NCBI GenBank assembly: GCA_964396055.1
Contig: CAYNDV010000178.1
Span: 1-8,539, forward strand
Origin: CAYJPV01 sp964396055
GTDB lineage: Bacteria; Acidobacteriota; Vicinamibacteria; Vicinamibacterales; JAKQTR01
DNA: 8,539 bases
Direction of reading: 5' to 3'
Part shown: piece by piece, positions 1 to 5,901 of the stretch
Position numbering within the stretch: position 1 is the stretch's first letter
Layout: every line of letters starts with the position of its first letter
The notes under the pieces: generated by a model
What the model saw: only the letters and a program-made list of their open reading frames with translations
Told to the model about the DNA's origin: nothing
Databases searched by the model: none
Made by a program: the position numbers and the translations under genes

Positions 1-42
1 CTAGCCTCTAGCCTCTAGCCTCTAGCCTCTAGCCTCTAGCCC
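1..42. repeat. CTAGCCT heptanucleotide tandem array (left edge)
   Basis: There are six consecutive 7-bp units: five exact CTAGCCT copies and a last one reading CTAGCCC. On the minus strand the unit reads TAGAGGC. The first TAG on that strand (38-36) is the stop codon of the oxidoreductase gene, so the array begins exactly at the end of the coding sequence. The array reaches the first base of the window, so its true length is unknown. The same unit in the same orientation is found at the right edge. Heptanucleotide short tandem repeats are known in other bacteria, such as the STRR repeats of cyanobacteria. I do not know a function for this one. Confidence 0.95.
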
Positions 43-1379
43 TTGAACCCCTCCGGCTCCCAGCCCTTCTCGTAAGTACGGCCCCAGAGGGCTTCCGCCT
101 TGGGATCGCCCACGACGTGCCCGTTCGCCGGGTCGATCTGGAGGGAGTGGCCGACGCGGTACGCGACGTTCGCGAGGTGGCACAGCATGACGCTGCGCTT
201 ACCCTCCTCGATATTGGCGTTGGGCGCCTTGCGCGACCGCATGCAGTCGATAAAGTTGTTCATGTGGAACGCGTCGAGGCGGTCGCCCGGGCCGGTGGTG
301 TCGATGGTCGACTGCTCGGCCTTGTCCTCGATCTTCTTCACGATCTTCATCTTCTGGTCGTACACGGTGTAGGCGTGGTCGTCGATGAGGACGCTGCCGT
401 TCTCGCCGTGGAAGGTCACGCCGCGGGCGAGGCCCTCGGTGCGGAAGCCGTTACAGCTGCGGCCTTCCCAGATGAACGACTTGTTGCCCTCGAAGGTGAA
501 CGTGGCCACCTGCGTGTCGGCGCACTCCCAGTCGTCCTTGAAGTGGTAACGGCCGCCGGCCGACTCCACGCGCACCGGGTAGCCGACGTCCATGCCCCAG
601 CGCATCACGTCGATCTCGTGGTTGCCGTTGTTGCAGGCCTCGCTGGTGCCCCAGTGCCAGAACCAGTGCCAGTTGTAGTGGATGACGTTGTCCTTGTAGG
701 GCCGCCGGGGCGCCGGGCCCTGCCACAGGTCGTAGTCGAGGCCCGCCGGCACCGGGGCCTCCTTGCCGACGCCAATTGACGCCCGCGTGTTCACGTACCA
801 GCCGCGGGCGAAATACACGCGCCCGATGAGGCTGCCGTCGCGGATCTGGCGGATGAGGTCGATGATGTTGGGCCAGGACCGCCGCTGGCTGCCGACCTGG
901 AGGATGCGGGTGCCGTAACGCTTCGCGGCAGCGGCGAGAAGCTCGGTCTCGAGCGGGTTGTGGCTGCAGGGCTTCTCGACGAAGACGTCCTTGCCGGCCG
1001 CCAGGGCCAGCATGGCGGCCGGGGCGTGCCAGTGGTCCGGCGCGGCGATGACGACGCCGTCGACGTCCTTGCGCTCGAGGATGCGGCGGATGTCCTTCTC
1101 GGCCTTCGCGGGCGTGGCCTGGGTGGGGGACACGGCTTTCATGCCCTTGGCGAGGGCCTTCTCGTCGGGATCGCAGATGAAGCCGACCTCGACGCCCGGC
1201 ATGCGGCTGAACATCTTCGCGTGCTGCGCGCCGCGGCCGTTGGTGCCCATCACCGCGAGGACGATGCGGTCGTTGGCGCCCTGGGCGCGAAGCGTGGCCG
1301 AGCCCGCCACGCCGAGTCCGACGGTGGCGGCGGCGGCGGTCTGGATGAACGACCGCCGGGAAACGTCATTGGTGCTCAT
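36..1379 (-). CDS. Tat-exported Gfo/Idh/MocA family oxidoreductase
   Basis: This 447-residue protein is a probable periplasmic NAD(P)-dependent dehydrogenase or cofactor-using glycosidase. The N-terminus carries a Tat signal: SRRSFI at 7-12, an Ala/Gly-rich hydrophobic stretch, and a likely cleavage near residue 32. The Rossmann fold follows, with the glycine motif GTNGRG at 45-50, an acidic residue at the end of beta-2 (D70), and the family EKP motif at 135-137 containing the usual catalytic lysine K136. The C-terminal substrate domain includes DLWQGPAP (217-224) and a Trp/His-rich stretch leading to NNGNHEID (250-257). H254 sits at the expected catalytic histidine position, but N250 replaces the aspartate usual four residues earlier. 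The start has a good GGAGG (1390-1386) six bases upstream. It lies downstream of the receptor gene on the same strand, probably in one operon. Relatives include sugar dehydrogenases and GH109 glycosidases; the substrate is not readable. Confidence 0.93.
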   Translation of the reverse strand: MSTNDVSRRSFIQTAAAATVGLGVAGSATLRAQGANDRIVLAVMGTNGRGAQHAKMFSRMPGVEVGFICDPDEKALAKGMKAVSPTQATPAKAEKDIRRILERKDVDGVVIAAPDHWHAPAAMLALAAGKDVFVEKPCSHNPLETELLAAAAKRYGTRILQVGSQRRSWPNIIDLIRQIRDGSLIGRVYFARGWYVNTRASIGVGKEAPVPAGLDYDLWQGPAPRRPYKDNVIHYNWHWFWHWGTSEACNNGNHEIDVMRWGMDVGYPVRVESAGGRYHFKDDWECADTQVATFTFEGNKSFIWEGRSCNGFRTEGLARGVTFHGENGSVLIDDHAYTVYDQKMKIVKKIEDKAEQSTIDTTGPGDRLDAFHMNNFIDCMRSRKAPNANIEEGKRSVMLCHLANVAYRVGHSLQIDPANGHVVGDPKAEALWGRTYEKGWEPEGFKG

Positions 1380-1380
1380 G

Positions 1381-1459
1381 ACTGGCCTCCAAAACCGCGA
1401 CTCGCCTGCCTGAGATCGTCCCGCGGCGATCTGCCGGCAGACGTCCCAGCGCAGGCGAG
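1381..1459 (-). other. structured intergenic segment upstream of the oxidoreductase
   Basis: A perfect 9-bp inverted repeat, CTCGCCTGC at 1401-1409 and GCAGGCGAG at 1451-1459, encloses two smaller ones. These are AGATCG/CGATCT (1413-1418 with 1427-1432, loop of 8) and the palindrome CTGCCGGCAG (1431-1440). They share bases 1431-1432, so the two inner elements compete or alternate. Transcribed leftward, this would fold just ahead of the GGAGG ribosome site at 1390-1386. It may tune translation, or RNA stability between the receptor and oxidoreductase parts of a shared transcript. No -10/-35 promoter was recognised here. The pairing is read directly; the role is inferred. Confidence 0.5.
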
Positions 1460-1480
1460 CCTGGAAGACGGACGGTGAGG

Positions 1481-1516
1481 CCCGCAGGCAGCCGGCGCGG
1501 GCCGGCCGCCTGCGGG
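1481..1516 (-). other. strong hairpin between receptor and oxidoreductase genes
   Basis: CCCGCAGGC (1481-1489) pairs perfectly with GCCTGCGGG (1508-1516). After one A/C mismatch, GCCGGC (1491-1496) pairs with GCCGGC (1501-1506), leaving the four-base loop GCGG. That gives 15 base pairs, almost all G-C, starting 10 bases after the receptor stop codon. In the leftward transcript it is not followed by a run of U, so it lacks the mark of an intrinsic terminator. It more likely protects the 3' end of the receptor message, or attenuates read-through into the oxidoreductase gene. Confidence 0.6.
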
Positions 1517-1526
1517 ACCATCGATC

Positions 1527-4500
1527 CTAGAAGAGGATGCGCCCGCTGAAGCGCATCTGGCGCTCGCCGTAGGCGCCCGTGACCATGCCGAACTGGGCGT
1601 TGCCGAACGACGTGTTCGGGTTGTTCATGTGGACGGTGTTCGGCAGGTTCCAGATGTCCATGCGGATTTCCGCCATCCGGCTGCCGCCGAGCCCGAACTG
1701 CTTCACGACGCTGAAGTCGAGGTTGGTGAAGCGGGGACCGCGCAGGTCGCCCATGTTGCGCGTCATCGAGCCGAAGGTGTTGACGGCCGGCGCCGTGAAC
1801 GAGCTGGTGTTGAAGTAGTACTTGCCGGGGCCGTACTCGCCGATGATGTCGATGTCGCCGCTCTGGTTCGGCCGGTTCGTATTGCCCGGCGTATTCAGCG
1901 AGGCGCCGCTGGCCATCGTGACGTCGAGGGCCTGGCCCGACTGGTAGGTGAAGATGCCCGACAGCTGCCAGTTGCCCAGGAGGTAGTGCAGGAAGCCGGC
2001 TTCGCGCTCCTTGTACCAGGGCAGGGACCACACGAAGGACGACACGTAGATGTGGGTCCGGTCGAAGTTGCCGTAGCCCCAGCTGCGTTCGGGCTCGGCC
2101 GGCGTGCTCGGGCCGCCGTTGTCGTTGGCGTAGTCCCGGGCCCGCGAGAACGTGTACGAGTTGGTGACGAGCCAGCCGTTGCGGAAGCGCCGGTCCAGCT
2201 TCATCTGGAGGCCGTTGTACCGGGTCTTGCCCTTCCAGGCCAGGTTCTCCACGCCCGCGGTCTTGCCGTACTTGGCGTAGAGCGGCTGGCCGGCGATGCC
2301 GGCGCCCACCACCATGCCGGCGTTCATCGGGAAGCGGTTGAGCACGTCGTTGCTCATGTTGCCGACGTAGGCCACTTCACCGGTCAGGCCCCACACCAGC
2401 TCGCGCTGGAAGGCGGCGTTCCACGAGTAGAGCGTGCCCTGCTGCAGGTCGTTCGGCACGTGGAAGAGCGACTGCCCGATCACCGAGTTGGCGTTGATGA
2501 TCCCGTTGTCGGGGATCTGCAGGTACGTCGGCGCCGGGAAGCCGGTGCCCATGTTGAAGGGCGTCGGCGAGTACGAGTTCGGCGTCTGGTAGCTGTTGTT
2601 CTGCTTGACCGGGTAGTTGAAGGCGTACCGGTTGTCCGGGAACGGCGTCGTGCTGGCGCCGAAGCCGCCGCGCAGCACCGTCTTGTCGTCGATGCGGTAC
2701 GACGCGCCCAGGCGCGGGCTGAGGTTGTTGAAGTCCTTCTTCACGCTGAAGTCGTCGGCGATGTCGCCGTAGCCGGAGACAAGCAGCGAGTTGGTGACCG
2801 GATCGTAGTTCGAGAGCGACCCCTTGCCGGCGATGCCGGTGAGCGGATCGTAGTACTCCCACCGCAGGCCCAGGTCGACGGTCAGCTTGGGCGTGGCCTG
2901 CCACTTGTCGTGAATGAACGTGTAGAACGCCCAGTGCTGCGAACCGACGTCCTCGAGCACCTTCAGGTCGCGGGCCATGCCGCTCGGCAGGTCGAGGAGG
3001 AACGACGCGAAGGCGTTGGCCATGCCGCTGTTGGCGCCGGTGTCGGCCGTGGAGCCGGTCTGGGCGCCGCTGAAGGTGAAGCCGCCGCGCGGGCCCTGGT
3101 TGTCCTGCGTCTGCAGCAGCTTGTCGCTGTTGTGGCGCCAGTTGCCGCCGAACTTGACGGTGTGGTTGCCGGCCACCTTGGTCATCGTCGCGGCAAACTC
3201 CCAGCTGCGCTCCCAGCGATCCCAGGGCAGGCTGTTGACGTAGCCCACGACCGGGTTCGAGTACCCGTTGTTGATGTTGATCGTGGTCGGGCCGCTGGTC
3301 CACTCGTCGATGTTGACGCCCTTGATGCCGACTTCCTCGGCCAGCTTGAGGCCGTTGGCGGTCGTCAGCGCCTCGTTGTGGTAGTAGCTCGTGCCGCCGC
3401 GCACTTCCATCAGGAACGTGTTCGAGAAGGTGTGCGTCCAGTTGGCGCCCGTGCTGTAGGTCATGTTCGTGCCGGTGGCCATGAAGCCGCCGCCCAGCGG
3501 GCCGCCCCAGTTGCCGTACCCGTCGGCGGGCAGCTGGGTGATCTCGGGACGCTGGTAGCTGAACCGCACGGAGAACTGGTTCGTGTCGTTCAGCGCGTAG
3601 TTCATCTTGACGTCGAAGCTGTCCGTGTTCTTGTCACGGTAGCTGTTGACCTGGTAGTTCTGCTGCAGGCCCGGCAGGTTCGGCAGCGGCATCTTGGCGA
3701 TAATCGCCAGGGCGATGGGGCTGATGCGGTTGGCCGGGATCTGGTTGTTGGCGAACTGCTGCCGGTTGTTGCCCGAGGCGTCGCCCGTCAGCGGGTCGTA
3801 GACCTTGGTCGGCGCCGCGCTGAAGTTGCCCGCGCGGAACTCGGCCGTCGGCACGGTGAAGCGGTACGCCGCGCCGAGCCGGTCCTGGGTCCGCTGGTAG
3901 TCGCCGAAGTAGAACAGCTTGTTCTGCTTGATCGGCCCGCCGATGGTGAAGCCGAACTGGTTGTACTTCGTGGGCGGCTTGGTCCGCACCGTCGAGAAGT
4001 ACGTCGAGGCCGGCAGGGCCATCGTCTTGTCCGTGTTGCCGAACCAGAACGCGCTGCCCTTCAGGGAGTTCGTCCCAGACTTCAGCTGCACGGAGGTGAC
4101 CGCGCCGGCGGCGCGCCCGAACTCGGCGTCGTAGTTGCTGGTGGTCACGCTGACCGTGTCGATGGCTTCCGCGGGCGGGATCAGGATCGTCAGCAGGCCC
4201 GTGCGCTGGTTGTTGTCCAGGCCCTCGATCTGCACGTTGTTGGCCATGCGCGACTGGCCGTTCACTTCCGTCGAGAGGCTGTCCTGCGAGTTGAAGAACT
4301 CGGAGTGCGGCCGGTACGGGCGGCTGGCGCCGGGCACCGTGGCCATCATGCCCTGGAAGTTCCGGTTGAAGGACAGCGGCATCGCGGCCACCTGGATGCT
4401 CTCCAGCGTCCGCCCCGTATCCGTCCGGTCCGTCTGCAGCAGCGGCACTTCGCCGGACACCGTGATGGTCTCCTCGAGGGCCCCGACGGCCAGGGCCAGG

Positions 4501-4835
4501 TCCACGCGCACGCTGGTGTTGACCGTGACGCGGACGTTCTCGCGGATGACCGTCTTGAATCCCTGCAGTTCGGCCTTGACGGTGTAGATGCCGTCCTGGA
4601 TGTTCGGGAACGTGTAGTTGCCCGTTTCGTTGCTGACGGTGTCGCGCGAGACCGCAGTGCGCGTCTCGGTGATGGTGACGGTGGCGCCTGGAATGGCGGC
4701 CCCGCTCTGATCGGTGACGGTCCCGAGCAGCGTGCCGCGGATCGCCTGCGCGTGAGCCAGGCCAGCCAGGCCTGCCCACACGAACGCGGTCAGCAGCACG
4801 ACGGTGAGCCAGCCAGGACTGGTGCGCGTGCGCAT
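1527..4835 (-). CDS. TonB-dependent receptor, Oar-like, with carboxypeptidase-regulatory-like domain
   Basis: This is an outer-membrane active transporter of 1102 residues, driven by TonB/ExbBD from elsewhere. Residues 1-29 form a Sec signal peptide ending AHA. A carboxypeptidase-regulatory-like (CarboxypepD_reg) beta-sandwich follows at about 31-117, with GTVTDQSGAAIPGATV as its hallmark. Next come a TonB-box-like ETITVSG (122-128) and the plug (about 130-260), with IEGLDNN and NYDAEFGR (234-241). The rest is beta-barrel, with FGFTIGGPI near 294-302 and a C-terminal phenylalanine typical of outer-membrane barrels. I chose ATG at 4835 because GGAGGAG (4851-4845) lies nine bases upstream. An in-frame GTG at 4853 would add six residues but overlaps that ribosome site. 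No SusD-like partner is present. It probably shares an operon with the downstream oxidoreductase; the ligand is unknown. Confidence 0.95.
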   Translation of the reverse strand: MRTRTSPGWLTVVLLTAFVWAGLAGLAHAQAIRGTLLGTVTDQSGAAIPGATVTITETRTAVSRDTVSNETGNYTFPNIQDGIYTVKAELQGFKTVIRENVRVTVNTSVRVDLALAVGALEETITVSGEVPLLQTDRTDTGRTLESIQVAAMPLSFNRNFQGMMATVPGASRPYRPHSEFFNSQDSLSTEVNGQSRMANNVQIEGLDNNQRTGLLTILIPPAEAIDTVSVTTSNYDAEFGRAAGAVTSVQLKSGTNSLKGSAFWFGNTDKTMALPASTYFSTVRTKPPTKYNQFGFTIGGPIKQNKLFYFGDYQRTQDRLGAAYRFTVPTAEFRAGNFSAAPTKVYDPLTGDASGNNRQQFANNQIPANRISPIALAIIAKMPLPNLPGLQQNYQVNSYRDKNTDSFDVKMNYALNDTNQFSVRFSYQRPEITQLPADGYGNWGGPLGGGFMATGTNMTYSTGANWTHTFSNTFLMEVRGGTSYYHNEALTTANGLKLAEEVGIKGVNIDEWTSGPTTININNGYSNPVVGYVNSLPWDRWERSWEFAATMTKVAGNHTVKFGGNWRHNSDKLLQTQDNQGPRGGFTFSGAQTGSTADTGANSGMANAFASFLLDLPSGMARDLKVLEDVGSQHWAFYTFIHDKWQATPKLTVDLGLRWEYYDPLTGIAGKGSLSNYDPVTNSLLVSGYGDIADDFSVKKDFNNLSPRLGASYRIDDKTVLRGGFGASTTPFPDNRYAFNYPVKQNNSYQTPNSYSPTPFNMGTGFPAPTYLQIPDNGIINANSVIGQSLFHVPNDLQQGTLYSWNAAFQRELVWGLTGEVAYVGNMSNDVLNRFPMNAGMVVGAGIAGQPLYAKYGKTAGVENLAWKGKTRYNGLQMKLDRRFRNGWLVTNSYTFSRARDYANDNGGPSTPAEPERSWGYGNFDRTHIYVSSFVWSLPWYKEREAGFLHYLLGNWQLSGIFTYQSGQALDVTMASGASLNTPGNTNRPNQSGDIDIIGEYGPGKYYFNTSSFTAPAVNTFGSMTRNMGDLRGPRFTNLDFSVVKQFGLGGSRMAEIRMDIWNLPNTVHMNNPNTSFGNAQFGMVTGAYGERQMRFSGRILF

Positions 4836-4844
4836 ATGTGTGAT

Positions 4845-4851
4845 CTCCTCC
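4845..4851 (-). promoter_or_regulatory. ribosome binding site of the receptor gene
   Basis: GGAGGAG read on the minus strand lies nine bases before ATG at 4835-4833. It decides the start: the alternative in-frame GTG at 4853-4851 overlaps this site and has no ribosome site of its own. Confidence 0.8.
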
Positions 4852-4878
4852 ACTGAAACAACGGACAGAATCGCCGGT

Positions 4879-4889
4879 CGGTCAGACGA
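4879..4889. promoter_or_regulatory. operator-like site O3 in the receptor leader
   Basis: The plus strand reads CGGTCAGACGA; the minus strand reads TCGTCTGACCG. It shares the 8-base core GTCTGACC with site O2 in inverted orientation, with centres 32 bp apart, close to three helical turns. It is the weakest of three candidate sites for the GntR regulator encoded next door (8 of 11 positions match the best site). The two inverted cores could instead pair in RNA as an 8-bp stem in the receptor leader. Confidence 0.4.
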
Positions 4890-4910
4890 TTGAGGGTCGA
4901 TCGTGGATCA

Positions 4911-4921
4911 GGGTCTGACCA
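4911..4921. promoter_or_regulatory. operator-like site O2 in the receptor leader
   Basis: GGGTCTGACCA contains the perfect 9-bp palindrome GGTCTGACC (4912-4920). It matches the FCD-GntR pattern TGGTNNNACCA at all but the first defined base. It lies about 40-50 bases downstream of the predicted receptor transcription start, where a bound repressor could block elongation. Binding by the adjacent GntR protein is inferred. Confidence 0.5.
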
Positions 4922-4966
4922 ATGCCACAGGCACAGCCGTGGGGCAACCGGGCCGCGGCGGGATAG

Positions 4967-4995
4967 ATACTAAGAAGGATTGCGGCCCTTGTCAA
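4967..4995 (-). promoter_or_regulatory. sigma-70-type promoter of the receptor operon
   Basis: On the minus strand a perfect -35 box TTGACA (4995-4990) is followed, after 17 bases, by TAGTAT (4972-4967), a four-of-six match to TATAAT. The predicted start is near 4960, giving a leader of about 125 bases before the receptor ATG. That leader contains both O2 and O3. The region is visibly less GC-rich than its surroundings, as expected for a promoter. Confidence 0.65.
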
Positions 4996-5008
4996 CTTCT
5001 GCTATACA
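4980..5008 (+). promoter_or_regulatory. weak candidate promoter of the regulator-kinase pair
   Basis: TTGCGG (4980-4985), a 17-base spacer and TATACA (5003-5008) give a moderate sigma-70 match on the plus strand. It is interleaved with the divergent receptor promoter, so the two could not be occupied freely at once. The predicted start is near 5015, about 90 bases before the GntR ATG and upstream of site O1. The boxes are weaker than those of the opposite promoter. Confidence 0.35.
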
Positions 5009-5046
5009 TCAGCGGCGACCCGCGTCACCACCCCGGGAACGCCCTG

Positions 5047-5057
5047 TGGTATGACCA
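5047..5057. promoter_or_regulatory. FCD-GntR-type operator O1 upstream of the regulator gene
   Basis: TGGTATGACCA is a perfect TGGT/ACCA inverted repeat around a 3-base centre. This is the core of operators bound by FCD-domain GntR proteins; E. coli PdhR binds a site of the form ATTGGTNNNACCAAT. It lies 50 bases before the start codon of such a regulator, so autoregulation is the simplest reading. An 8-bp palindrome GACCGGTC follows at 5060-5067 and may extend the bound region. Confidence 0.65.
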
Positions 5058-5106
5058 GTGACCGGTCTCCGGTGCCTCCTGTTCCAGCCTCCAGGAAGAG
5101 AGCCAC

Positions 5107-5871
5107 ATGTCCGCGATTGCCGCTTCCCGTCGCGCGCCACGCTCCGGACCGGCGCCAGCTGCTCCACCGGGAGCCACCGAGCGCGTGATCGGGAAGGTGC
5201 GGACCGCCATCGAACGTGGCGACTTGAAGGCCGGCGACCGTCTGCCGCCCGAGCGCGAGCTCGCGGCGCGCTTCGGCGTCAGCCGTCCCACGGTCCGCTC
5301 GGCGTTGCGCTCGCTCGGCGCCATGGGGGTCATCCACGCCCGGCAGGGGGCAGGGACGTTCATCGCGGCGGGCCCGCCCACGCTCACCACGGGCCCGCTG
5401 AGCTACCTGGCCGCCCTGCACGGCTTCACCCGTCACCAGATGTTCGAGGCCCGGCAGACGCTCGAGTCGGCGGTCGCGTCATTCGCGGCCCAGCGGGCCA
5501 CCTCCGAGACGCTGATCGCCCTGAGCGATGAGACGGCGGCCATGTTTGCCGCCCTCGGGCAACCCGGCGTGTTCCTCGCGCACGATGTCGCGTTTCACCG
5601 GGCGGTGGCGGCCGCGGCGGGCAATCCCGTCCTGGCCGCGATGGTCGAGATGATGGCGGAGATCTTCCTGGAGGCGCGGCGCAACTCGATCCGCCACGCG
5701 CGCGACCTGCGGGTGGCCGCCGACGAGCACCGGGCCATCTACCAGGCGATCCGGGCGCACGACCCCGAGCGCGCGCACCGCGTGATGCGCGACCACCTGA
5801 TGCGCGCCGAGCGGACCCAGGTCGAAGAAGAGCACGCCACGGCGGGGGCCCCGGGCGGCACCGATCCATAG
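5107..5871 (+). CDS. FCD-domain GntR family transcriptional regulator
   Basis: This is a 254-residue cytoplasmic DNA-binding repressor or activator. After a Pro/Ala-rich, probably disordered N-terminus (1-22), the winged helix-turn-helix spans about 24-88. It has the GntR signature LPPERELAARFGVSRPTVRSA at 46-66 and the wing QGAGTF at 80-85. The all-helical FCD effector domain occupies about 105-235 and keeps the metal-site residues D160, H164, H208 and H230. In this family these usually hold a metal that helps bind a small carboxylate, such as a sugar acid or hydroxy acid. AGGA at 5093-5096 serves as ribosome site, with a short spacer to the ATG. The operator-like sites in the divergent gap point to control of itself and of the receptor operon. 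The sensor kinase follows 30 bp downstream, probably co-transcribed. The effector is unknown. Confidence 0.93.
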   Translation: MSAIAASRRAPRSGPAPAAPPGATERVIGKVRTAIERGDLKAGDRLPPERELAARFGVSRPTVRSALRSLGAMGVIHARQGAGTFIAAGPPTLTTGPLSYLAALHGFTRHQMFEARQTLESAVASFAAQRATSETLIALSDETAAMFAALGQPGVFLAHDVAFHRAVAAAAGNPVLAAMVEMMAEIFLEARRNSIRHARDLRVAADEHRAIYQAIRAHDPERAHRVMRDHLMRAERTQVEEEHATAGAPGGTDP

Positions 5872-5901
5872 ATCTCCGACCGGCGACCCGATGGCCGGAG
5901 T

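Noticed and set aside
1..42. CRISPR array
   Set aside because: The units are 7 bp and directly contiguous, with no spacers and no cas genes.
117..779. Plus-strand open frame opposite the oxidoreductase gene
   Set aside because: Low-complexity Val/Ala/Arg composition, no recognisable motif, and full overlap with a well-supported gene.
1481..1516. Intrinsic terminator ending the receptor transcript
   Set aside because: The hairpin is strong, but the leftward transcript continues with a C-rich stretch and no U-run, so I list it only as a hairpin.
1527..4853. GTG at 4853 as the receptor start
   Set aside because: The GTG overlaps the GGAGGAG that is correctly spaced for ATG at 4835, and the added residues precede a normal signal peptide start.
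1629..4856. A plus-strand open frame of over 1000 codons antisense to the receptor gene, starting without a convincing ribosome site
   Set aside because: Its translation is rich in Arg, Val, Ala and Gly with no domain, as expected from the reverse complement of a GC-rich gene with strong third-position bias. The minus frame is clearly the receptor.
5025..5436. Minus-strand open frames opposite the start of the GntR gene
   Set aside because: They have no domain, overlap the helix-turn-helix coding region, and would cross the regulatory gap; the plus-strand gene is well supported.
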